64,000 nucleotides of DNA from RYN-230 sp963717125 (GTDB taxonomy: Bacteria; Actinomycetota; Actinomycetes; Streptosporangiales; Streptosporangiaceae): assembly GCA_963717125.1 (NCBI GenBank), contig CAVQVG010000020.1:248001-312000 (forward strand), read 5' to 3'. The translations under genes were made by a program, and so were the position numbers. Below the pieces are notes generated by a model, which had not been told where the DNA came from, did not search any database, and saw only the letters and a program-made list of their open reading frames with translations. Position 1 is the first letter of the stretch, and every line of letters begins with the position of its first letter. Positions 9,875-17,128 of this stretch are shown here, in pieces.

Positions 9875-10318
9875 CTACCGGCGCGGCAGCCGGACCACCG
9901 AGACGAAGAAATCGTCGATCTGCCGGACCGCCGAGATGAACTGGGTGACGTCCACCGGCTTGGTCACGTACGCGTTCGCGTGCAGCTTGTAGCTGCGCAG
10001 GATGTCCTCCTCGGACGAGGAGGTGGTCAGGATCACCACCGGGACGTGGGCCAGGTCTGGGTCGGACTTGATCTGCTCCAGGATCTGCCGGCCGTCGTAT
10101 TTGGGCAGGTTGAGGTCGAGCAGCACCAGGTTGACCCGGGGCGCCTCGGCGTGCGAGCCGCGCCGGTACAGGAAGTCCAGCGCCTCCTCGCCGTCATGCG
10201 CGACGTGCAGCCGGTTACCGATCTTGTTTTCCTGGAACGCCTCCCGGGTCATCAGCTCGTCGCCGGGGTCATCCTCGACGAGCAGGACCTCGATCGGCTT
10301 CAGATCGGACATCATCAT
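9875..10318 (-). CDS. Rcp1-like single-domain response regulator
   Basis: CheY-like receiver of 147 residues without an output domain. The acidic pocket is seen in EVLLVEDDPGDE, the phosphoacceptor Asp in VNLVLLDLNLPKYDG, the Thr/Ser in VILTTSSSEED and the Lys in AYVTKPVD. This form (extended beta4-alpha4, tail after the Lys) matches the Rcp1 family that accepts phosphate from phytochrome-type kinases. It is the last gene of a three-gene operon; its ATG overlaps the TGA of the kinase gene (ATGA), so translation is coupled. Confidence 0.92.
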   Translation of the reverse strand: MMMSDLKPIEVLLVEDDPGDELMTREAFQENKIGNRLHVAHDGEEALDFLYRRGSHAEAPRVNLVLLDLNLPKYDGRQILEQIKSDPDLAHVPVVILTTSSSEEDILRSYKLHANAYVTKPVDVTQFISAVRQIDDFFVSVVRLPRR

Positions 10319-11910
10319 GCGGTGATCCCTTCGGGGGCTTCGCTGTCGGTACTGGTCCCGCTAGCCGGGGCCGGGGCCGCGTCCGCCGCGGGCAGCGTAA
10401 AGCAGATCCGGGTGCCCTCGGAATACGTGGTGTCCAGGTGCATCTCACCGCCGTGCTGCTCGACGATGCGCTTGCACAGCGCGAGGCCGATCCCGGTGCC
10501 CGGGTAGACCCCGCGGCCGTGCAGCCGCTGGAAGATGACGAAGACCTTGTCGGCGAACTCCGGCGGGATGCCGATGCCGTTGTCGGTCACCGCGAACTGC
10601 CACTGGCCATCCGGCTGCGCCGCCGCGGTGATCTGCACCACCGGCGCCCGCCCCGGGGCCCGGAACTTGATCGCGTTGCCGATCAGGTTCTGCCACAGCA
10701 TGGCCAGCAGGGTCGGGTCGCCGACCACCGCGGGCAGCCGCTCCGGGCGCTCGACCACCGCGTCCGCGTCCTCGATCGCCACCGAGAGTGAGTTGAGCGC
10801 CGCGTCCAGCGGCTGGTCGAGCGGCAGCGACTCGCTCAGCTCGCTGGCCCGGCCGACCCGGGAGAACGTGAGCAGGTCGCTGATCAGCACCTGCATCCGC
10901 TTGGCCCCGTCCACCGCGAACGCGATGTACTGCAGGCCACGCTCGTCCAGCTGGTCGCCGTACCGTTTCTCCAGCAGCTGGCAGAACGAGGCCACCTTGC
11001 GCAGCGGCTCCTGCAGATCGTGCGAGGCGACGTAGGCGAACTGCTCCAGCTCGGCGTTGGACCGGCGCAGTTCCCCCGCCTGCGCGTCCAGGTCGTCCAG
11101 CGCGCTGACCAGCGCGCTGCGCATCCCTTCCACGGCCACCGCCAGCGACCACAGGTCGGCTGGGCCGCCGGGCTCGATGCGGTGGCTGCGGTCACCGTCG
11201 GCCACCAGCCGGGCGGCCGCGTTCAGCCGCCGCAGCGGCCGGACCACCGCACGCCGCAGCGCCACCGCCAGCGCGGCCGATACCAGCACGAAGACGGCCA
11301 GGATGGCGGCGTAGATCCAGTTCTGCAGCGTGCGGTCCTGGGCCACGCTGGCCGTCCCGGCGGCCGCGGCCGCGGCCAGGTGCGCGTTCTGCCGGGCGAA
11401 CAGCACACGCAGTTTGTCGAACGCCTGCTTGCTGGCGGTGATCTGAGCCAGGTGGCGGCCGTCCAGCGGACCGTGCGCCGCCTCGCTGATCAGCGGGAGC
11501 GCGTAGTCGTGCCGCCACCCGCTGGCGGCCCGTTCCAGCCGGGCCAGGTCCCCGGCCATCGGCTGCTTGCCGCCCACCAGCGCGCGGATCCGCGCCGCGG
11601 CGCTGGTCTCGATGACCCGGCCGCTGGTGTATGGGGCCAGGAACCGGCTGTCGCCGGTGATCGCGTAGCCGCGGACCCCGGTCTCCTGGTCGACCAGGGC
11701 GCCCTGCAGCCGGTAGGCCTGGGCCTGGGCCGGCTCGATCGAGCCGGCCAGGTTGTTCACCGCCGCGCGGTTGCGGGTGAGCAGGACCAGCACCAGCAGC
11801 GCGGCCGCCACCGCCAGCAGGCCGAGGACGAGGAGGACCAGCCGGAACCAGCCCTCCGCGGTCAGCTCCCGCAGCCGGCCCCGGCTGGCCGTGGCCGGCG
11901 GGCTCACCAC
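10315..11910 (-). CDS. CHASE3-HAMP sensor histidine kinase, phytochrome-like catalytic core
   Basis: Membrane sensor kinase, 531 residues: first membrane helix (~24-47), extracytoplasmic CHASE3 domain (~50-190, QGALVDQETGVRGYAITGD), second helix (~195-215), HAMP (~215-270), HisKA (EQFAYVASHDLQEPLRKV, phosphoacceptor His) and HATPase_c with NLIGNAIKF, DNGIGIPPEF and GTGIGLALCKRIV. The SHDLQEPLRKV box is typical of kinases paired with Rcp1-like regulators, which fits the coupled gene downstream. GTG 11910 overlaps the end of the upstream PP2C gene by seven bases. Confidence 0.95.
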   Translation of the reverse strand: MVSPPATASRGRLRELTAEGWFRLVLLVLGLLAVAAALLVLVLLTRNRAAVNNLAGSIEPAQAQAYRLQGALVDQETGVRGYAITGDSRFLAPYTSGRVIETSAAARIRALVGGKQPMAGDLARLERAASGWRHDYALPLISEAAHGPLDGRHLAQITASKQAFDKLRVLFARQNAHLAAAAAAGTASVAQDRTLQNWIYAAILAVFVLVSAALAVALRRAVVRPLRRLNAAARLVADGDRSHRIEPGGPADLWSLAVAVEGMRSALVSALDDLDAQAGELRRSNAELEQFAYVASHDLQEPLRKVASFCQLLEKRYGDQLDERGLQYIAFAVDGAKRMQVLISDLLTFSRVGRASELSESLPLDQPLDAALNSLSVAIEDADAVVERPERLPAVVGDPTLLAMLWQNLIGNAIKFRAPGRAPVVQITAAAQPDGQWQFAVTDNGIGIPPEFADKVFVIFQRLHGRGVYPGTGIGLALCKRIVEQHGGEMHLDTTYSEGTRICFTLPAADAAPAPASGTSTDSEAPEGITA

Positions 11911-13163
11911 GGCGCCGTCCAGCGCAGGTGCACGATGGCCACATCGTCGGCCAGGCCACCGTACTGGCCGGCCACCGCCTCGGTCCGTTCCAGCAGCGTG
12001 TCCACGAACGCGGCCGGGGGCAGCGCGGCCAGGTCGGCGGCGAGGTCGGCCAGGCCATGCTCGCCGAGCCGCTCACTCCCCGGCCCGGTCCGTCCTTCGA
12101 ACAACCCGTCGGTGAACAGCACCAGGCCGGCCCCGGGCGGCAGGGTCAGCTCGGTCTCCGCCCACACCGGGCTGGGCACCAGGCCGACCGCGGGCCCGGC
12201 CGCGCCCTCGATCAGCTCGACCCCGGCGGGGCTGCGCAGCAGCAGGCCCGGATGCCCGGCCCGGAGCAGCCGGACGTGCTGGTGGTCGGCGCTGAAGGCC
12301 AGATGGGTCAGGGTGGCGAAGACGTATTCGTCCTCCCGCTCGGCCATCAGCAGCTGCTCCAGCAGCCGCATCATGGCCAGCGGCGTGGCCCCGGCCAGGA
12401 CCAGGGACCGCCAGGCCACCCGTAGGCAGACGCCGAGCGCCGCCTCGGCCACCCCGTGCCCGCAGACATCGCCGATCACCGCGTGCACGGTGCCGTCGGA
12501 CGTCTCCACCACGTCATAGAAGTCGCCGCCGAGCAGCGCGTGGGCCCGGCCGGGACGGTACCGGGTGACCACCTCGAACTCGCCGGTGCGGATCAGCGGG
12601 GTGGGCAGCAGGGCGCGTTCCAGCCGCGCATTCTCCTCCGCGCGCAGCGCGCTGACCTGCAAGGCCGCGGACGCCTGCTCGACCTGCTTGCGCTGCGCGG
12701 CGTACCGGATGGCGCGGCCGAAAACATCCGGCGGGGCCTGCCCCTTGATCAGGTAGTCCTGGGCGCCGGCCGCGACCGCGGCCAGCCCGGCGCTCTCCTC
12801 GGCCAGCCCGGTGAGCACCACCACCGGAGCGACCGGCGCGGCGGCCAGCAGCTGGGTGACCGCGTCGATGCCCTGCACATCGGGCAGGTGCAGGTCGAGC
12901 AGGACGCAGCCCGGCGCTGGGGTCCTGGCGGCCACCTCCTTGGCCTCGGCTAGCGACCGCACCCAGGTCAGCGAGGCCTGCACGCCGCTGTCCGCGAGCA
13001 GTTCCTCGACCAGCAGCGCGTCCCCCGCGTCATCCTCGACCAGCAGCACGGTGTCCGGCTCGCCGAGCCATTCCGGGTTGTCCCGGTCGGCGCCGCTGCC
13101 CTCGGCGGGTGCCTCCGCATGCCGGTGCGGGGCCGGCTGACCGGGCCGGGCCGATACGGTCAC
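11904..13163 (-). CDS. response regulator-PP2C (SpoIIE-type) phosphatase
   Basis: About 419 residues. An N-terminal receiver domain (DTVLLVEDDAGDALLVEELL; phosphoacceptor in CVLLDLHLPDVQG; Lys in DYLIKGQ) is joined by a short coiled linker to a SpoIIE-type Ser/Thr phosphatase (LLGGDFYDVV, IGDVCGHG, RAGHPGLLL, LFTDGLFEGR, GGLADDVAIV), with the metal-binding Asp residues in place. Such proteins usually dephosphorylate STAS anti-sigma antagonists when the receiver is activated. The start GTG 13163 follows AGGTGG; the longer open frame upstream has no homology. It is the first gene of the kinase/regulator operon. Confidence 0.92.
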   Translation of the reverse strand: MTVSARPGQPAPHRHAEAPAEGSGADRDNPEWLGEPDTVLLVEDDAGDALLVEELLADSGVQASLTWVRSLAEAKEVAARTPAPGCVLLDLHLPDVQGIDAVTQLLAAAPVAPVVVLTGLAEESAGLAAVAAGAQDYLIKGQAPPDVFGRAIRYAAQRKQVEQASAALQVSALRAEENARLERALLPTPLIRTGEFEVVTRYRPGRAHALLGGDFYDVVETSDGTVHAVIGDVCGHGVAEAALGVCLRVAWRSLVLAGATPLAMMRLLEQLLMAEREDEYVFATLTHLAFSADHQHVRLLRAGHPGLLLRSPAGVELIEGAAGPAVGLVPSPVWAETELTLPPGAGLVLFTDGLFEGRTGPGSERLGEHGLADLAADLAALPPAAFVDTLLERTEAVAGQYGGLADDVAIVHLRWTAPW

Positions 13164-13388
13164 TTTCCGCCCACCTGACGTGCACCCAACGATCCGCTCC
13201 TCCACCTGAGAGACGCACTGCCCGCCCCGGCGGGAGCCAGGCCCGCGCCCTGGCCTGGCGACACAATAATCGGCCAAATCTAGTGGCCTGTCGCTGTTTC
13301 GGCCGGCCGGACCGCAACGACGGCAGGCCGCGTGCGGGACAGGCCCGCCGCAGCCATGTTCCATCTTTGCCGCCGCCGAAACATTCCG

Positions 13389-13417
13389 GCGGGGCGGTCC
13401 GGAAATGACCGCCCCGC
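13389..13417 (-). terminator. strong hairpin after the whiB gene
   Basis: A perfect 11-bp GC-rich inverted repeat (13389-13399 with 13407-13417) around a 7-base loop (CGGAAAT), 12 bases beyond the stop of the whiB gene and between it and the PP2C operon transcribed the same way. There is no T-run, as is common in actinomycetes. It probably ends the sigma-whiB transcript. Confidence 0.65.
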
Positions 13418-13428
13418 GCGGCGCTGGC

Positions 13429-13665
13429 TCAGCCCGCCAGCCGCACTGCCTGGCCGCGGCGGGCCCGCCGCCGCTCCTCCTCCGTGGTGCCGCCCCAGAT
13501 GCCGTGATCCTGGGCGGTCTGCATGGCGTAACGCAGGCACTCGGCGCACACCGGGCAGCTCCGGCACATCGCCTTCGCCGCCGCCACCTGGGGCACACCC
13601 GGCCCGGCCGCGGCGATCGGGAAGAACAGCTCTGGCTCCGCGGCCTGGCAGGCACCCCGCTCCAT
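13429..13665 (-). CDS. WhiB-family iron-sulfur transcriptional regulator
   Basis: Short (78 residues) Wbl protein. The four cluster-binding cysteines are present (Cys in ERGACQ, then CRSCPVCAEC), followed by the HGIWGGTTEEER turn and a basic tail RRRARRGQA for DNA contact. These proteins bind a [4Fe-4S] cluster and usually act with region 4 of a principal sigma factor. The gene lies 60 bases downstream of, and codirectional with, the SigB-type sigma gene, suggesting one transcript. The ATG gives a shorter N-terminus than many family members. Confidence 0.92.
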   Translation of the reverse strand: MERGACQAAEPELFFPIAAAGPGVPQVAAAKAMCRSCPVCAECLRYAMQTAQDHGIWGGTTEEERRRARRGQAVRLAG

Positions 13666-13724
13666 CCAGGACAGGCCGACGGCCGGCTCCCGGAAGGCGG
13701 GCGGACCGCCGGGCCGCCGCCGGT

Positions 13725-14588
13725 TCAGGCCGCCATCCCGGTGGTCGCCGCCTCCGGCTCGGCCAGGATCCGGTCCCGCAGGTAGCCGAGGGCGTGCGCC
13801 AGCAGCCGGGACACGTGCATCTGGGAGATGCCCAGCGACCGTCCGATCTCGGCCTGCGTCATGTCGCCGTAGAAGCGCATCAGCAGAATGCGCTGCTCAC
13901 GGCGGGGCAGCTCACCCCAGTGCACGGCCAGGGCGGCCATGGACAGGGTGTGCTCCATCTGCGGGTCTTCCTCGCCGAGCAGGTCGGCCAGGCTGGCCGT
14001 CTCCGGCTGGCCGGCCAGCGGCGCGTCCAGCGAGGCGGGCTGCAGGAGCAGGTCCACGCCGCGCGCCTCGCGCACCTCGGCCTCGGTGAAGCCCAGGTGG
14101 CTGGCCAGTTCCGCGTCGCTGGGCAGACGGCCGAACTGCTGGGTGAGCTGGCGGATCCCCTCGCGCATTTCGAGCAGCCGTTCCTGCAGCGGCCGCTCCA
14201 CGTGCACCTGCCAGCGCTTGTCCCGGAAGTACCGCTTGATCTCGCCGGTGATGCACGGCTGCGCGTACGCGGCCAGGCTCCGGCCGACCTGCGGGTCGAA
14301 GTTGTTGATCGCCTTAAGCAGGCCCACGTACCCCACCTGCATGAGATCCTCGGGCGCCTCGGGGCTGCGCCGGTACCGGTTCGCACAAGACCGGACCAGG
14401 GTGCGGTACCGGCTCACCAGCACCTCACACGCGGCCGCGCGCTGGGCGCTGCCCCGCGGCTGCGACCGGATCGTGCCGAGCAGTTCGTCGTCAGAGCACT
14501 GCTCCAGATCGCCGGACAGGTCCCGGACCGGGCGCAGTTCCGCATCGGTGTGTTCGGCGACCCCGCCGAGGACTGCAAATGTTTCCAT
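13725..14588 (-). CDS. SigB/SigF-type RNA polymerase sigma factor
   Basis: Alternative sigma factor of the SigB/F/G group (287 residues from ATG 14588). Region 2 is seen in PEDLMQVGYVGLLKAINNFD, region 3 around REGIRQLTQQFGRLPSDAEL, and the region 4 helix-turn-helix in MTQAEIGRSLGISQMHVSRL. Members govern general stress or development and are normally held by an RsbW-type anti-sigma factor; none is encoded in this window. ATG 14588 is preferred over TTG 14624, but no Shine-Dalgarno sequence precedes it (CACTCTTTCCCC), so initiation may be leaderless or the start may differ. An operator-like dyad overlaps this ATG. Confidence 0.92.
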   Translation of the reverse strand: METFAVLGGVAEHTDAELRPVRDLSGDLEQCSDDELLGTIRSQPRGSAQRAAACEVLVSRYRTLVRSCANRYRRSPEAPEDLMQVGYVGLLKAINNFDPQVGRSLAAYAQPCITGEIKRYFRDKRWQVHVERPLQERLLEMREGIRQLTQQFGRLPSDAELASHLGFTEAEVREARGVDLLLQPASLDAPLAGQPETASLADLLGEEDPQMEHTLSMAALAVHWGELPRREQRILLMRFYGDMTQAEIGRSLGISQMHVSRLLAHALGYLRDRILAEPEAATTGMAA

Positions 14589-14641
14589 GGGGAAAGAGTG
14601 CCACGGTCCGCGTCCGGATGACAAGTGTTTCCACAGGGAAA
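14582..14641. promoter_or_regulatory. paired TTTCC-N4-GGAAA dyads at the sigma gene start
   Basis: Two copies of the same inverted repeat, TTTCC-N4-GGAAA, at 14582-14595 (centre ATGG) and 14628-14641 (centre ACAG), 46 bp centre to centre. The first overlaps the sigma ATG at 14588; the second is just upstream. Identical arms with different centres, and spacing near 4.5 helical turns, suggest a cooperatively bound repressor. No cognate regulator is identified; the adjacent MarR-type gene is one candidate. Confidence 0.45.
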
Positions 14642-14690
14642 AAATTTCTGAAGATCAACCTAGCCGTCGCCGGGCGGGGGACACGCGGTC

Positions 14691-14804
14691 CCGGGGACTG
14701 CACCGGGGACGCGGTGCCGGGGACTGCACCGGGGACGCTGGGGCCGGGATGCGGGTGCCAGAGACGGGGACGCTGGGGCCGGGATGCGGGTGCCAGAGAC
14801 GGGG
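14691..14804. repeat. compound minisatellite between the sigma and MarR genes
   Basis: Two nested tandem repeats. A 22-bp identical segment occurs at 14691-14712 and 14717-14738 (period 26, core CCGGGGACTGCACC). A 35-bp unit occurs at 14735-14769 and 14770-14804 (core GCCGGGATGCGGGTGCCAGA). Degenerate copies continue to about 14880. There is no coding signal on either strand. Confidence 0.85.
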
Positions 14805-14907
14805 GCACTGGGCCGGGACGCGGTGCGGGGGCTGCGCCAGCGATGCGGGCGCCGGAGACGGGGACGCCGTGCCGGGACAGCCGTGCCGCGTGGTCGCCCG
14901 GCTGCGG

Positions 14908-15357
14908 TTAGCCGGTCTGGGCGGCTAGCTCGCCCAGGCCGCGCACCAGCGCTGCACGCCCTTCCGGGCTCATCGCCTGGAGCAGCTCAGCCAGGGCCGC
15001 GCGGCGCTGGTCGCGGACCCACTCGGCCAGGCGGCGCCCGGACTCGGTGAGCAGCAGCACGATCTCCCGGCGGCTGCCCACGGCACGGTCCCGGGTCAGC
15101 AGGCCGGCCACTTCCATCCGGTCACACAGCCTGCTGGTCGCCGAGGCCGACGCGCCCACCAGGGCGGCCAGCCGGTTCAGGTTCAGGCTGCCGACCCGGT
15201 CAATGATCAGCAACGCGCGCAGCTGAGCCGGCGGGACCGACGAGCTGATCTTCTCCACCGCCCGCTCGGCCGCCTCGACCAGCGCGGTGAGGCCGCGCTC
15301 GGCCGAGCCCGCATCGAGTTGGCTGCGCCCGGTTCCGCCGATCATGTCAGCACCCAT
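14908..15357 (-). CDS. MarR-family transcriptional regulator
   Basis: 149-residue winged-helix regulator. The recognition region LNLNRLAALVGASASATSRL, the wing (LTRDRAVGSRREIVLLLTESG) and the C-terminal dimer helix (LAELLQAMSPEGRAALVRGL) are in the MarR order. Ligand and targets are unknown; such proteins normally bind short palindromes near their own gene. ATG 15357 is the first start and ATG 15345 is equally possible; neither has a strong ribosome site. It stands alone between a repeat region and a divergent noncoding stretch. Confidence 0.9.
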   Translation of the reverse strand: MGADMIGGTGRSQLDAGSAERGLTALVEAAERAVEKISSSVPPAQLRALLIIDRVGSLNLNRLAALVGASASATSRLCDRMEVAGLLTRDRAVGSRREIVLLLTESGRRLAEWVRDQRRAALAELLQAMSPEGRAALVRGLGELAAQTG

Positions 15358-15765
15358 CCGGAATCACCACCGGGCCAGCCCGACGCGTGCCGCCACGCAA
15401 CCGCCACCGAGCCCAAGCCAGCACGCGTCACCTCCCGGTTTCTGCGCGGCATCATGCTCCGGCTACCCGCCTCGGCCGATCCATTCCATTCCGCCGCCAA
15501 AACTATTCCTGCTGCCGGCGATGCGGCTCAGCGCTATCCGCCTGCCCGTGGGAGAGCGGGATGGAGCCTATCAGCGCGCGCCGGTCGCCTTCCTGGCTCA
15601 GCCGGGCTTACCCGCATCACCCGTTCCGCCCGACTACCCACGGCTCGGCCGTCTACACCGGCCAGCGCGCGGCCGCCTGAGGGTGGCTGGGCGTTTACCG
15701 GCCGGCCTGGCGGGCAGCGAAACCCGGTTGAACCCCCATCGGGCGAGCCGGAGGACCATAACCGC
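15358..15765. other. noncoding region between the MarR and glycosyltransferase genes
   Basis: About 400 bases between divergent genes. The open frames across it lack family resemblance and codon-position bias. It must contain the promoters of both neighbours, but I see no clear -10/-35 pair or operator. Confidence 0.5.
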
Positions 15766-17124
15766 ATGCGAATCGCCCTGATCACCGACGACGGCAACCC
15801 GCTGGCTGCCCCGGAGGATGCCTACCCGGCTGGCCCGGCGGCCGGCCTCGGCGCCCTGGCCACCGCCCTGGCCGGGCTGGGCGCCCAGGTCACGGTGTAC
15901 GCCGGCGTGCCCGGGCCGCCCGACCGCAGCCGCGCGGGAGCGGCGGCCCGGGCGCGGCGCAGCAAGCTGTGCCCGGGCGCCGTGCTCGAGCAGCTGAACA
16001 TCGGGTCGGCCCCGCCTGGCGGGGCCGCCAGCCGCACCGGCGGCCGGGCCCAGGACCATCCTGCCCAGGACGGTGCTGGCCGGGCCGATGCTGGCCAGGA
16101 CCGGGCTGGCCAGGACCGCGCCGCCCGGGACCTGACCGCGCTGCGCATCAGGGAGCTGGCCGACCAGCTCGCCACCCGGTGGCGGGACGACCCCCCCGAC
16201 GTGGTGCACGCGCATTCCTGGGCGGCCGGAGTGGCGGCGCAGGCCGGCGGCCGGGAGCTCAACCTGCCGCAGGTGCAGACGTTCTACTCGCTGGCCGTGC
16301 AGGACGGGCCCGGCGCGGGCGCCCGGCGGGCCCGGCTCGAGCTGGCCCTGGCCCGCAGCGCCCGGGCGGTGCTGGTCGGCGCGTCGGCGGAAGGCTTCGC
16401 GCTGGCCCGGCTCGGCGTCCCCCAGGCCGCCATCCGGGTCGTGCCGCCCGGCGTGGACACCCACGTTTTCCAGCCCGACGGGCCGGCCGCCAGCCGGGAC
16501 GGCCGGCCACGGCTGCTGATGGTCGTGACCAGCCTGGCCGGCGACCGCGGGCCGGCCGCCGCGCTGCACGCGCTGGCCGCCGTGCCCGGCGCCGAGCTGA
16601 TCATCGCCGGCGGCCCGGTCGCGGGCCAGCTGGCCCGCGACCCGGGCCATCAGGAGCTCAGCCAGCTGGCCGGCCGGCTCGGCGTCACCGACCGGGTGAC
16701 CTTCACCGGCCAGCTGACGCAGGCCGCCATGCCCGCCCTGATGCGCTCCGCGGACGGGCTGCTGAACCTCAGCCCGGCCGGACCGCTGGCCCGGGTCACG
16801 ATCGAGGCGATGGCCTGCGGCCTCCCGGTCATCGCGGTCAGCGGCGGCGCGCACCAGGACGCGGTGCTCGACGGGACCACCGGCTACCTGATCGCCAGCA
16901 CCCAGCCCGCCCCGCTGGCCCGCCGGATCCGCCAGCTGCTGGCCACCCCGCTGCGCGAGGGCATGGCCATCGCCGCGGCGAGCCGGGCCCGGGACCGGTA
17001 CTCCTGGGAGCGGATCGGCACCGAGACGCTGGCCGTGTACGAGACAGCCGTCCAGGGCACGCGCCCGGCGTCCGGCCAGCCGGAGCCAGCCAGCGCGGCG
17101 TCCGGCCCGGCCGACGAGGCCTAG
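15766..17124 (+). CDS. GT4-family glycosyltransferase
   Basis: Retaining glycosyltransferase with the GT-B fold, 452 residues, resembling MshA/trehalose-synthase-type GT4 enzymes. The N-terminal Rossmann half starts MRIALITDD and carries a glycine-rich loop (GPAAGLGALATAL); VVHAHSWAAGVAA is the typical acceptor-side motif; VVPPGVDTHVF opens the C-terminal half, and the E-x7-E nucleotide-sugar site is seen in IEAMACGLPVIAVSGG. An Asp/Gly/Gln-rich insertion (about residues 85-125, repeats of AGQDRA) is unusual. ATG 15766 has GGAGGA 13 bases upstream. The GH15 gene follows after four bases, so the pair is probably an operon. Acceptor unknown. Confidence 0.88.
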   Translation: MRIALITDDGNPLAAPEDAYPAGPAAGLGALATALAGLGAQVTVYAGVPGPPDRSRAGAAARARRSKLCPGAVLEQLNIGSAPPGGAASRTGGRAQDHPAQDGAGRADAGQDRAGQDRAARDLTALRIRELADQLATRWRDDPPDVVHAHSWAAGVAAQAGGRELNLPQVQTFYSLAVQDGPGAGARRARLELALARSARAVLVGASAEGFALARLGVPQAAIRVVPPGVDTHVFQPDGPAASRDGRPRLLMVVTSLAGDRGPAAALHALAAVPGAELIIAGGPVAGQLARDPGHQELSQLAGRLGVTDRVTFTGQLTQAAMPALMRSADGLLNLSPAGPLARVTIEAMACGLPVIAVSGGAHQDAVLDGTTGYLIASTQPAPLARRIRQLLATPLREGMAIAAASRARDRYSWERIGTETLAVYETAVQGTRPASGQPEPASAASGPADEA

Positions 17125-17128
17125 CCCG

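Noticed and set aside
15319..15765. N-terminal extension of the glycosyltransferase to 15319
   Set aside because: The extension has no homology or coding bias, while ATG 15766 has a ribosome site and begins at the first Rossmann strand.
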